From the NCBI GenBank assembly GCA_026874595.1, contig CM049318.1:45306456-45370455 (forward strand): a stretch of DNA of 64,000 bases. The letters are read 5' to 3'. The translations under genes and the position numbers were made by a program. How positions within the stretch are numbered: the first letter of the stretch is position 1; the number at the start of each line of letters is the position of its first letter. This DNA is from Sipunculus nudus (taxonomy: Eukaryota; Annelida; Sipuncula; Golfingiida; Sipunculidae). Shown piece after piece: positions 35,583 through 47,099 of this stretch. Under the pieces are notes generated by a model, which saw nothing but the letters and a program-made list of their open reading frames with translations, was not told the DNA's origin and did not search any database.

Positions 35583-36042
35583 CAGGGCACAAAAGCGTAA
35601 CCATTTGACCTAGAAACGTTTTACTCAAATTCTGGGAGGTCCAGGGGAAATGTGAAATTAGGTCATTGTGGCTTATATATATATATATTATGCAAGCTAC
35701 GTGGCGAAAACATTCGTTTGGTCACCGTGAAATCACTCTTCTACGTGTTTGATGTATTGCATATTTTTGCTTAAATTTCATGCACAAATTATTTCCACCA
35801 ATATCTTGGAGCAGATTGAAAAGTGATGACCTTAACCCTGATGTACAAGGTGAAATCTGCAGAAATATAGAATATCTTGTTAACGAGATAATTTTGAAGT
35901 AATACAAATTTTTCCTCAAATTTGAACATAATATTTCAGATCAGCTGAAATATAGGATTGTGAACCATTTTGAAGTATGACATTTTTTCTAATTTCTGAT
36001 AAACAAATATTGTTTCAAGTTTCTCCGGGGGTGGGGGAGGGT
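35583..36042 (+). repeat. Degenerate AGCTGA-family internal piece
   Basis: CCGTTAGCAGGGCACAAAAG, then CGTAACCATTTGACCTAGAAAC and ATTAGGTCATTGTGGCTTAT, match the internal unit of the 31628 element. The rest is AT-rich without features. Confidence 0.45.
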
Positions 36043-37250
36043 TTTTAGCTCAGCTGACTTTCAGTCATGCTGGGCTATAGCGATGGGTCTTTGTCCGTCG
36101 TCCTTCCGTCTGTCCGTCCGGCCGTTAGCAGGGCACAAATCGTAACCGAAGGGGCTAGGGCCATGAACCCTATGCAGTCTTAGAGGTTATAAAAAGATCT
36201 CCTTGCAAACCTGAAATTAGGTCACTGCGACCTATATTCTCGAAGTTATGGGGTGTGTTTGCACCCCCCAGAAATAACTCTTTGAGACAAAATTTTCATC
36301 CCAAACCTTCCATCTTTCACATACAGCTCACCTACCAATAGGGGAAGAACCATAATTTTTTTTAGGTCAAAAGGTCAAAGGTCAAGGTCACAGGAGCATC
36401 TTCTTTGAAAAGCCTGTGGATGCATTTTAAGCCAACCCTTTCATCCCAATTCTTTGATCTTTCACATATAGCTCACCTACTAAGTTGGAGAAGAATCCTA
36501 TAGATTTTGAGGTCACAAGGTCAAAGGTCAGGGTCACAGGATCCACTTCTTTGAAAAGGTTGTGGACACATTTCAAGCTAGACTTTTCATTCCAAACCTT
36601 CCAGCACTGATATGGCTTCTCTGCCAACAGGGGAAAAGACCTGTTGATTTTGAGGTCAAAGGTCAAGTTCTCAGCACCCACTTCTTGCGTGGAGTCTTTT
36701 TCAGGCAAACTTTTCAATCTGTACCTTCCATCTGTCATATATGGCTTACCTACCAATAAGAGAAGAAGCCTATTGATGTTGAGGTCAAAAAGTCAAAGGT
36801 CAAGGTCACAATATTTAATTGTTCTAAATGCTTGTGAGCATATTTCAAGTGTAACTGTTCAACCCAAACCTTCAGTCTTTCACATATGCCACATCTATGC
36901 ATCACTCAGTTTGACTCAAACTTCATATTTATGGGTCTTTTTGCTTGAATAAATAACTATTTGATTTTGGGGTCAGCTGGTCAGCAGGTTAAAGGTTGCA
37001 GGTCAAAGTTATTCACCCATTGGTTGCCAAGTAATTACACCAGATTTAAGTGGTTTGTAGTTACCCATCATTTAGAAAGAACCCAGTTGATATATGGGCA
37101 AAAGGCCAAGGTCATAGGTCAGGGATGTTCACAATTACTTATTTTATAGACCATCTCTATTTTTCTTGTATATATAACCATCCCACTCCAGCTGGTACAT
37201 CTCCCTGTGTGGCTGTAATTGTGAGTGACACTGGTGACATATGACTCCCT
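36043..37250 (+). mobile_element. Helitron-like element, AGCTGA family, 5' half
   Basis: Begins TTTTTAGCTCAGCTGACTTTC and GGGCTATAGCGATGGGTC, then GTCCGTCG tracts and AGGGCACAAATCGTAACCG. The interior repeats a unit of about 140 bp (TTCAATCTTTCACATATAGCTCACCTAC, split here as variants) with AGGTCAAAGGTCA at 36372, 36518 and 36653. It probably pairs with the 3' end at 38467 unless the unique stretch 37251-37714 separates two elements. Confidence 0.45.
36372..36384 (+). promoter_or_regulatory. AGGTCAAAGGTCA direct repeats (DR1-type)
   Basis: AGGTCAAAGGTCA is a perfect direct repeat of the nuclear-receptor half-site with 1-bp spacing. Further copies at 36518-36530, 36653-36665, 26830-26842 and 27945-27957, all inside repeats. 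Binding is untested. Confidence 0.35.
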
Positions 37251-37594
37251 TTTGTATCAGCCTATTAAGTGATAAGGCTCAGTGATAAGTACCTCGTTAC
37301 TTCATAACAAAAACACTGTTGTCAGAATGCTTCAGCCAGGCATTAAGACTATGAGAGTATAGTATTAAGGTTTAGCTACTGATTTATAAGATGATGGGAA
37401 CATTTTGCAGTTTATTTTATGGAATCCTAGCAATAAACTTAGTTTCCTAGATATCTGAATATTTTAATATATATCACCACATATAAAAGCAAGTGTTTGT
37501 TCTCATAATATGTGGATGTGTACCTTGATTTAGGATGGCTTTTTGTTTTATTTCAAGACTCTTAGTCATGCTTTCTGCATTTCTTTTCTTTCAG
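37251..37594 (+). other. Unique stretch with polypyrimidine tract
   Basis: Non-repetitive sequence ending in a T/C-rich tract and TTTCAG (acceptor at 37594). No other feature. Confidence 0.4.
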
Positions 37595-37714
37595 GTTTGG
37601 CAGTTTACCTACCCTGCTGACCCCATTGAAAAGCAGAGTGATAATAAAAAATATTGGACTTACACTTTTTTACAATTGCATATCTATAAATCTGATATGA
37701 GGGCCTGGACATGC
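37595..37714 (+). CDS. Candidate second exon of the activin-like gene
   Basis: After a strong acceptor (TTCTTTTCTTTCAG) the frame reads VWQFTYPADPIEKQSDNKKY, then WTYTFLQLHIYKSDM. A hydrophobic strand, an acidic/basic loop, then an L.L.IYK strand resembles the first part of the TGF-beta prodomain arm (LHFEIS...AEVWLFLK in activins). It supports a continuation of the gene at 30267. Against it, the open frame starts in phase 0 while exon 1 ends in phase 1, so a direct join hits a stop after about eight codons. No donor was seen. A small intervening exon, an indel or a degenerate copy are possible. Confidence 0.3.
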
Positions 37715-38467
37715 CTTTTGAATTATTTTGGGCATCCATTACTGGATAATTTGCCCCAAGTTTGGTCTCTTATTGGAGAATGTGGGATATTAAATGTCAT
37801 ACTTGTCAGAAATCCATTATGTCTGCCAGTTAGCCACCTTAGAAATTCTTTCTTCAGTGCAGTTTCAGTAATTTTTCTTTAATGTTTGGTCCGATTTAGA
37901 GAATGTTGTCTGATTTCAGACTTGTCAGAAGTCCAATATGGACACCAGGCAACCATCTTTTAATTCCTTTTGATCATTTTATCTCAAGAACAGTTAAAGT
38001 GAATGCAGTTGGATGTATATTTATGTAATCTTGTAAAGGATTGGGTCAAATATTTCTGAATAAATATTACCATCATTTATAAAAGTGCAGTACAGTTGGC
38101 TTGTATTGAATAAAAATTCACACAGAAGCACCTGTTTCTCAATAATTCTTGCATGTATTTCCTTGATTTTAGCTATATATTTTGATCTTATATTTGCCCT
38201 TTGTGGTGTTCCTTTTGAGACTGACAGGTTTCAAGCAAGCTGTTGGAATAGTTCCTGATAGCTTAACAATCATGCATTTTCCTCAGACCATCAATTCACT
38301 GTGTTTTAACCAGACATAGGTGATATATATTTCTGTTGTCATAGAAAATTTTCAACAAATTGGCAAATTGGTTCTTCAAAATTTGACTGGAAGTTGTGAA
38401 TCTCAGTCCATGATGTCACAGGTCATGCTTGGCAGCTGAGCGTCATGACCCATGGGTCACTTGTTTC
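37715..38467 (+). mobile_element. Helitron-like family 3' part
   Basis: TTGTCAGAAATCCATTATG and GCCAGTTAGCCACC recur as variants about 120 bp later. It ends with CAGCTGAGCGTCATGACCCA and TGGGTCACTTGTT at about 38432-38465; ATGACCCATGGGTCA forms a hairpin. Confidence 0.5.
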
Positions 38468-39489
38468 CAATAAATGGTGACCTTGACCTTGAAGATTATT
38501 CTGGACCCCATAACCATTGAAGTATTGATTATTTTCCTCTCAAATTGATATACAAGTTATGTTATCCGATTTTTCTGAGGTTTTCGAAAACTGGTGACTT
38601 TAACCTCGGTCCTTAAGGTTACATCTACGGAAATAAAGGATTTCTTGAGAACACCATAACTTTTGAAATACCGGTACAACCTTTTTTGACACAAATTCAA
38701 TAGACAAAATAGTCCAGCGGGTTAAGCTCCAAAATTTGGAAGAATTGTGCAAAAAATAAAAGAAGCATGAAAGTTGGCAAAACTGTGCATTGGAGCTTAA
38801 TGGTGAATTTTTAGATATAAGGCCAAGCTGAAAAAAAAAAATTATCTTGGCCAAAATCAGAGATTGCGGACAAGCTGGCCGCCGGATTAAAAAAATGTCA
38901 ATAACTTGAGTTATAATGTCGCTAGAAAGCATTGCAAGTACTTTATTTCTATGTTTTTTGGGGGCTGAGAAATTCAATTTTTGAGGTTCAAAACCTCTCC
39001 AGATACTCATTATTTGTTTTTTTTTGTAACAGGAGTTCGTTAATATTCCCATTAATTTAGCGGTTAAAAAATATTTAAAAGAATTGTGTAAAAGATAAAG
39101 TAAGAATGAAATTTGGAATAATGGTTGTCCAGACCATACTCAATATTTCTAGATATGAAGCCAAGTGGAATTCAGTATATCATGCGCAAAATCCAAGATA
39201 GTGGACAAGAAGGCCGCCAGATTATGAAATAACAATATATGCGGTGTTATTTGTCCTAGAATGTATTGCAAGTGCACTATTTCTATGTTTTGTGGGATTT
39301 AGAATTTCATTTATATTGGTTTCAAGTCAGTATTATGACTTTGTCAATGAAATCTGGTTTTATTTGGTATTATAATTGTATTACATTGCTGTTTTTCAAG
39401 TTCATGGAACGATAAAACTTATGTTTGTTTAATACTATGCTGAAATTTAATATATATGTTAATTTGAAATATCTGAACACTACGTTTCT

Positions 39490-39655
39490 CTCAGTATATT
39501 GAGTGGTAAAACGCTCGGCTCTCTCCACTGGCGACGAAGGTTCTATAACCGGTGTTGCTGAGAGTGGATTGTAGAAGTTTTCTCCTCGACTTCTGATTCT
39601 AACCACCCCTACCGAACACCACAATCCGAGCCATGGAGGTGCCCAGTAATAGTTA
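39490..39655 (+). mobile_element. tRNA-derived SINE-like element
   Basis: TTGAGTGGTAAAACGCTCGG resembles a pol III A box. GAAGGTTCTATAACCGG about 30 bp on resembles a B box. A closely related inverse copy lies at 41640-41850 (TTGAGTGGTAAACCGTTCGT on - strand), sharing the 3' portion CCACCCCTA to CCGAGCCATGGAGG. It does not fold convincingly as a functional tRNA. Confidence 0.55.
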
Positions 39656-39837
39656 TATATTATAACTAGTTGTACAATCCATGTAAAATAAATTTTATTC
39701 GTTTATAAATTTTATTTTAGACTGAATGCGTGCATGGCAGGATACACACACGGGGAAGAAGCTCACTCCTGTCAGATGTATAGATTCAGTGACTCTTTTA
39801 CTATGAGGTGATGGTGCAGCTTTCAGACTCTTTCAGA

Positions 39838-39908
39838 CATCGACGGGGTTCGAAGTGGAGACTTAAAACTCCAATGTCCAAAGGTGTAACCACTAAGCGA
39901 CGTCCTAC
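39838..39908 (-). mobile_element. tRNA-derived SINE head
   Basis: On the - strand: CGTCGCTTAGTGGTTACACC (A box) and CCACTTCGAACCCCG (B box) about 40 bp downstream. It is absent from the matching place in the other arm, so it inserted after the inverted duplication. Confidence 0.5.
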
Positions 39909-39985
39909 CCCTTTATATGCTATCTTTGTACTGCGGTGATTATGCATGACGGAATCAGCAAACTTGTAGATACTTTTGCAGTTTG

Positions 39986-40929
39986 TAATTTACCTCCTAC
40001 TTTGGTGATGTATGGTAAGATTATCCTTACCAATGTCATATATCCTCACATTGAATTTGCATTTCCCGTTATTGTCTTAAAATACTTTATTTGCTTACAT
40101 AATGCACACCTTTTATATAACTTACACGCATTTATAAATATTATTAGAAATAATATTATTTACTATATCCTATACTTTTTAGAAGAAAACACTTGTTCTG
40201 CCAGTTCTAAAAGAAAATATTCAAGCATAAGTTAGAAAAATGTTGATGGCAGTATTACAAACTTGGATGTAATAAACTGTTCTGTTCAGTAGGAATAATA
40301 TTCAGAACTAGTCTATTCTCATTAATGTATGTTCACTTGATGAAGCATGTGCATGGTTTGAAATACAAGTTTCCCAAACATTTTGCATTGGGGCATTAAG
40401 CTCACAAAAAAGGGAAAAATCAATTGACCGTTACAGCACAGCAGCTTAAAGCACAGAACCGTTACATTCACCAATCAAGTCAATAAAAACTAAAACCAAA
40501 CTTTATACTGAATTTTGATGTAATCAAGATAATGAAAATAAATGTATGTCTGGAACCTAGAGGTTTATTATATTTTTTCAACCTTGTGGTGTGAATTCGA
40601 AATTCTATCTTGCGCCTTGATCTTCCATTCCTTCATCATACATCCATGAAAATTCAAAGATCAGTTGGCTTGAACACTGGCAGCACTGACTCCGGAAGTT
40701 TGATACATGTGGTAAATATTCTAATAATACAAGTATGTACTACATGAATCGACAAGTATTCATAACGTTAGCAAATGAAAGTATTTGTTGACACCAACAC
40801 ATGCAAAGGGAATGCCATCTCGTTTAAAAGGAAAAAGTTTTATATCACGAATATTGCATCACAGCAAAAAGTAGTGATATTTACTGATACCTGTTGATTA
40901 TTTCAAACGAACATCATCACAACATCACA
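39986..40929. other. Spacer of inverted duplication; no gene
   Basis: AT-rich; the ORF at 39936-40235 has no recognised domain. Confidence 0.4.
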
Positions 40930-42960
40930 ATTTAGCAAACTGCAAAGGTATCTACATGTATTTTGATTATGTCATGCATTCATCACCATAGCACCAAGGT
41001 AGCATACAGCAACATGTTATGCTCCTCTAACATAGGTGCGTATCCTGTCCTACACGCATGTAGTCTTAATAATTATGGATATGATTTTCCGTTGAAACAC
41101 GCATGGTGTTCAAAAACATGTTACTAGTACATGCATGTATATCAAATTAAAGCACTACAATCTGATATTTTCCAATTTTAATAACAAAGGTTTACATACA
41201 TGTTAAGTTGATCGTAAAAATTAATTTCATGTTTGTAGACTTTTAAAAACCATAACTATTCTTCGCGGATATATCAAGCTCCAAATCTGATACCAGACAT
41301 GATAGCTTAATTTCTGTTATCCATCGCCTCTAAGGAAATCAAACAGAAGAAATAAGAAAAATTCATATAATAAAACATAGCTCAGCATATGACGCTTTCA
41401 TTTGAAAATGCAGTATTCAACAAATTTTACCAAATTTTGCCGTTGGATGTGCTGATGAAAAATCCACTTTTAGCAAAATTTTAATACGTACACAGAAGGC
41501 ATAGAATCTGACAGGTGTGAGCTTCTAACTTTATCATGCAACGCACGCATTGATATAATAATAAAAAGCAAGATAAACTTTTCATATGGATTGTTTATTT
41601 TATTATTATATATCTTTTATTTAGATTGTACAATAAGTCATAATTACTATTACAAGCCCCTCTCAATGGCTCGAATTGGTGCATTCGTTAGTATATATAG
41701 GGGTGGAGGAAATCGAAGGACACGGAGAAAACAGCCGACTTTGGACGGACCACAACAACCCACTCTGATAGGAACGATGTTGATCAAATCCGGGGCGAAA
41801 GTTTAGATAGACGAACGGTTTACCACTCAACTGTCCATTTTATTACATTGAAACAGACATAGGGCTCAAATACTTAAAATAAATATATATATCAAATGTC
41901 GGCACAGTTTATTATGCATTTGGTATTTCCCAATTACACTAACAGAGGTTTACTTGAAAGTAACATTGATCGTAGAATCTAAGAACATGTATGTACGTTT
42001 CAAATATCCTAATGATAAGTGTTTTAATGGACATATCAAGTTCTTAAATCTATTTTAGATTTTGACAGACAAGTTTATTGCACCCATCACCTCTTCAAAG
42101 CAATTACATTTATTAGCATGCAAATAAAGGGAAATTAAAAGGAAGAAATATGAAATATTGCAATCAAAACTGTTCTACAATTCAAGCATCAAAATGCGTA
42201 ACAAAACAGACAAACCCAGCAAAGAAAATGACACTTTCATTTGAGAACGATCACAAAGTATTCGACTGCTGTGCAGAACTCGAAAAATAATGCTTGTTGT
42301 TCGATGTGCTAGACAAAGGCAAATTTAGCATAATATCAAAATCAACAAAACCAGAATTCATTCATAGAGTCATTATACAGACTGGAACCCTTATAAATGA
42401 ATTTCTTGACCCCAAAAGACATAGAAATAGTGCACTTGCAATGCATTCTAGGACAAATATAACCGGATACTTGTATATTAAAATTTTATAATCCGGCGGC
42501 CATCTTGGCCGCCATGTTGGATTTTGACTATGATAGGGCGAATTCCGCTTGGCCCTTTATCTGAAAATATTGAGTATGGTATGTACAACTGTTTCATGCT
42601 TCTTTCATTTTTTGCACAATTCTTCTCTTAACAGCTGGACTAAAAAGTTCTCAGAGGAATTCGAAACCTGATAACCGTGAACGTGATCTTCAAGGTGAAA
42701 CTTTTTAAGCATTGCATATTTTCTTCAAATTTTATTCACAATCGATACAATCATATCTCGGATCAGTTCGGAAACTCCTCCACATGACCTTAATTTTCAA
42801 AGTCATATCAGGCAGAATAATGGGTAATTGTGGAGCTCTGCATTTATATTCCTCAAATTTGATACATCAGTTCTTTCAACCTAGTCCTCGAACAAGTTTG
42901 AAACTGGTTACTAGGACTTGATCTCCAAAGTCAAATCAGCATAAATATGAAATTTTTGTG
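40930..42960 (-). repeat. Right arm of imperfect inverted duplication
   Basis: Inverse of 38600-39985 with insertions. TAATCCGGCGGCCATCTTGG is at 42489 and the SINE copy at 41640-41850. It is longer than the left arm by about 600 bp. The + strand sequence after 42640 belongs to an internal unit of a Helitron-like repeat (CTCAAATTTGATACATCAG). Confidence 0.55.
41640..41850 (-). mobile_element. tRNA-derived SINE-like element, inverse copy
   Basis: Inverse counterpart of 39490-39655; see there. A 71-codon ORF at 41591-41806 translates its + strand and is not a gene. Confidence 0.55.
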
Positions 42961-44136
42961 AACCCCATAACGTGATTCTGTATGGGTTTTACTCAATTTT
43001 TAGGAGGGGACGAGGTGGAGGGCGTGGGGCGTGGGGGAGACATCTGCATGTTTGTGCGACTGCGAAAAAGAGAGCCATTCCTAGTTTACACATATATTTA
43101 AGTAAGTAAGCAAAATATGACCAACACTAGCCAAACCATTGCTTCAGACATATTATTTTTCTCTTGTACATCCCGTAGATGCCAGTCATGCCAGCCTTTG
43201 CCGCGTTAATAATAAGATTCAGACTGCACATATGTAACCTATCACTTAGGACAGAAGAACAAAGGTCAAAGTCACTTATGAAAGTTATCCTTAATTTAGT
43301 TTTCAGTTTGGATTAATTATATTCCAACTTCAAATTTACGTTAAATTTAATAAAGGTTTATTGATTTGGGGTTAAAAGGTTATGATCACTGGTGGGGGTT
43401 ATCCTCGGTTTTGTGTTCAGATGAAAACTACTGTTATAATTAATTGATCGATTGATTGGTTCAGACTTAAGATATATGGTAATTGTTGTTTGAGGAAACA
43501 ACCTATTGATTTTTGGGTGAGGAAGTCAAAATTTGCAGGTCAAAGTTTTCATTCATTGGTCTCCAGGAGATAACTCCAAATGGAAGTGATAAGTTATTAC
43601 CCATAAATCCATGAGAAAAAAATTCATTTAATCTAGGGGCAACATTTGGAGGTCACAGGGCAGGGTTGTCCTTAATTATTTGATCAATTGGTTGTAAAAT
43701 TAAGATATATACACACACCAATTATATTCCCTGTATATAGCATTCATGCTCCCTGGTCCAAGTTGTGAGTGACGTATAGGAAACATTTATTCCATATTTA
43801 CAGGTCGTCACAGAAGAGAGATCTGCTGCCTGCATGTAGTCAACACAGCTTAGTTCCACAGAACATATATACAAATATATATTTCTATAATTGATTTACT
43901 CACTCTGATGACTGCATGTATAAACATAAATTAGCGATTATCCTATTCTTATTTTTCTTGGAATATGACTTTTACCAAAAGTCAATAGGTGATTTGACAA
44001 AGCCAGCGTCAAAAGAACCATGGACGTTTATTTACCTGTAGGCTCCCTTCCACAAATGGCTATTTCACCAGACATTTGTCCTTCTGCAAATCAAGAACAT
44101 ATAATTAAATAACCACGATTCCGAATCCCCGTTTTA
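42961..44136 (+). repeat. Degenerate Helitron-like internal units
   Basis: GGTCAAAGTCACTTATG, AGGTCACAGGGCAGGGTTGTC and CCCTGTATATAGCATTC at about 43260-43750 parallel the unit seen at about 36960-37210. No gene. Confidence 0.35.
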
Positions 44137-45028
44137 GCTAAGCTGACTGAAAGGCATCTGAGCTATAGCAATCACTCTTTGTCCGTCGTCCGTCCGTCTG
44201 GACATACTAAGATGTCCTTAAGAAATACCCCGAGACACCTGAAATTAGGTCATTACGACCTATATTCTCCGAGTTATGATGCCTTGGAAACCTGAAATAA
44301 GGTCATGGTGACCTATGCTGTGCGAACTATCGGGAAAGAATGCCCTAGAATCTTTTAATATGACATCAAGGGGGGTCCTTCTCTGCTCTCCATTGAATCC
44401 TGAAATTATGTCACTATGACCTATGTGTCCTATATCCTCCGAGGTATGGGGCTTGTGAGTACCCCCGGAATAATTAAAAATTTGATACAAAACCTCCAGT
44501 ATCCTGATAATTAATGCATGGATTGTCATGAATCTTGCCTTGAATATTGACCATGACTGGTTTTGTCAGGTCCCAAAACTGGTCTCGCCACCTGTATTTT
44601 TTTCATTTTTTCTACGATTTTCCACTATTTTTAAGACTATTAAATATCAGCAGTCATGTCAGTTTCTCAACTGTGGTTTCATCTAGGCTCTCGAAACCAG
44701 TTGTGTTCATTGAACATAAGTGGATGCCCTATAGTAATCATCCTATCCGTCCGTCTGTTCATCTGTCCGTCTGTTTGTCCATCCGTCCATCCACAAATTT
44801 GTTTCCAGATAATAACTCCAGATTGGATTGACATATGGATTTCAAATTTGACTTATGTATGGCCCACTACGAAAGCAAAAACCCTAATGATTTTGGGGTC
44901 ATCTGGTCAAGGTCACAGGACACACTTATTTAAAAAGATGGATGCATGATACGCAAAACTTTTCATCCCAAAACTTCCATTTTACGCATAAAGTTGACCT
45001 GCTAATAGGGGAAGAGCCTAATTGTATC
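44137..45028 (+). mobile_element. Helitron-like element, AGCTGA family (interrupted)
   Basis: Begins TTTTAGCTAAGCTGACTGAA and CATCTGAGCTATAGCAATCA, then GTCCGTCGTCCGTCCG. AGGTCA(N)3TGACCT-like palindromes are at 44247 (one mismatch), 44300 (perfect) and 44408 (one mismatch). The copy is cut at 45029 by another element or truncated there. Confidence 0.5.
44300..44314. promoter_or_regulatory. AGGTCAnnnTGACCT palindrome
   Basis: AGGTCATGGTGACCT, a perfect steroid-receptor-type palindrome within the repeat. Confidence 0.4.
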
Positions 45029-45782
45029 CCCAGACAAAGTCGGGATACTATGGTTTCATGACGGTCCCCACGCCGCCGCCGCAAAAAAATCTTGTGAGCG
45101 GGATAACTAAAAAAAATATTTCACCGATCTTTTTCAAACTTTACATGTGTATAGATATAGGTAAGAGGACGAAGTCGATTTAATTTTTACGCCTTTTAAT
45201 ACCCCCATAATTGCCACTTGACAGTACTGTGAGCATTATAAGTCAAAAACTAATGGAAAGATTTCTTTCATATTATGAACATGTAGAGAAATGGGTTATG
45301 GGGTGAGGTCTATTTAAATTTGGGTCATGACCTTTACCATGAGATTGGCCTTGACTTTTAATATTTCCATAGTTGGTGAAAATCCCACACCTCTTATGAT
45401 ATCTTCAACATTGATAGCCATATGGATTTCAAACATGACTTATACATGGCCCACCACTAAAGTAAGAACCCTATAGGTTCTAGGGTCATGAGGTCATAGG
45501 TCAAGGTCACTGGACTCAAATCGTCAAAGGTCAGTGTGACAGGAGCCATCTGTTCTCAAATCTTTTGAAACAGAATTTTGGTCAACCCAATATTTTGAAG
45601 TACTCCATCTGTTCCCTTCAAATTTGACACAACAGTCTCCACCAAGCTGTCAGACAAGTTCAAACATTTGTGACCTTTGCCCTGTCATGTGTCAATTTAT
45701 ACTTCAGAAGAAGGGTGCCTAATTTAGAAGGGGAATGCTTGGGGATACTAAGGCATCTCCAGTGCCAGAAATTTCTAGTTTA
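45029..45782 (+). mobile_element. Helitron-like element, GTATCCCC variant
   Basis: Begins AATTGTATCCCC and forms a hairpin with CGGGATAC. (CCG)n follows. It ends GGGGATACTAAGGC, then AAATTTCTAGTTTA at about 45770-45782. Ends match the plan of 1252-2442, but the interior is different (AAAACTAATGGAAAG, AGGTCATAGGTCAAGG). Confidence 0.55.
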
Positions 45783-47097
45783 ATTATGATATGTTTTAAG
45801 GTTCTATATTGTCCTGTTGTTCCACTTCTTGGTCCAAGGAATTTATGGTTAACCCCCCAAAAAGTGCAACTTATGGGCTGACTGCCGTTGATATGGAAAT
45901 CCGCTCTTTCTCCGTCCAGATTAAAGTAACATATTGAGCTGACTCCGCTTTGTATTTTAATAACAGTTTATGCTTTATTACCACTCGGTAAATGCCCCAG
46001 GCTGACCTTCCGAAAAACTAGGAAGACAGGACGTGTCGTAAAAAAGAGATAATAATTCATCATTTCATAAACTCAAATACAGGGGTGTCATATTTGCACG
46101 TAGCGCTGCACTCGGGCCTTAAGTTGAAGCAATAAAAATAGGAACGCGGATTATAATAAAAAGAGAGGCTGACGATCGGCACGCACATACATATCCATGT
46201 TATGCCGAAACGGCTGGCTCTGCAACTACCAGAAACAATGAAAAACACGCCAGTCTCTTGTATGTATTTAAACGTGCAAGGTTGCCTGCGGTACGGATGC
46301 GTGGAAAAAATGAAATTACCCATCTTCTTACACTGGAGTTATGACAAGGTAGATCAAATTTGACGCCCTTATAACCCGCTATATGAAGCAGCTCGCACGG
46401 GTTGGGCGATGTGGTGCTAATCTTGTGAGTGTGAAGAACTACCGCTGGTCGGCAGAGTGGTGTTCTTAGGGACAACACGTAACAGGGAGAGAGTGGTACT
46501 TATGGTATACCGCCCAAACGTAGTCTGCGTAACTGTCTGCCACATCATGTACCTGCCAAATGTTCTGTATCCGCTCAAACAGCAGCACTATTAGAGATGT
46601 TCACTACTTTTGTCCCCCCCCCCCCCCCCCCCCCCACACATACCTTTGTATTGGGGCATACCTAGACCCAGTACTAGTTCTGTAGTATGGATATGGATAT
46701 ACTACAGAGCCACAACTGTGTCTTGGGTATACCACATTTGCCCCCTCCCCCCCCCCCCCCGCCCCCATTTTTCTCAATCTAAAGTAATAATGAAAATGTT
46801 ATCACCGGTGGACCAAGAACCAAATTCGTCGGGGCGGGGCGGGGGGGGGGGTTAAATATGTTTCAGGGAAGCGCTACCGTCGAGGTGGGGCTGAGCGTGG
46901 GAAGGAGGCCCCCTTTGTGCGGTGTGGAAAATTTTTAAAAAATCTTCGAGATATAAGCAATTATGAACCGTTTTGAGTATAGAATAACTGGGAGTATTAT
47001 TGCTTCAGAAACCCCGGCCATAAACATTCTAATCTATAAAACCGGCATGATTGTTTTTAATATAAGTATTTAATGGCTGGATACCACAATGTCGTGG
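45783..47097. other. No gene seen; C/G homopolymers
   Basis: 46000-46600 is unique and less AT-rich with overlapping - strand ORFs (46060-46478) lacking known motifs. C22 at 46614-46635, a C-rich run at 46741-46766 and a G-rich run at 46831-46851 follow. Confidence 0.45.
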
Positions 47098-47099
47098 TA

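Larger units (their letters stand above)
38600..39985 (+). repeat. Left arm of imperfect inverted duplication
   Basis: Matches the inverse of 40930-42960. Landmarks: GGCCGCCGGATTA at 38877 against TAATCCGGCGGCC at 42489; the tRNA-like SINE at 39490 against 41850; GTAGATACTTTTGCAG at 39966 against CTGCAAAGGTATCTAC at 40938. Within the arm, a block of about 310 bp is present twice in tandem (about 38740-39050 and 39060-39350). Confidence 0.6.

Noticed and set aside
37715-37882. C-terminal part of the 115-codon ORF
   Set aside because: After about 37714 it enters a repeat that recurs about 120 bp later, so only the first 40 codons were kept as a candidate exon.
46060-46478. Minus-strand ORFs as a gene
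   Set aside because: Overlapping in two frames, no motif, no splice context.
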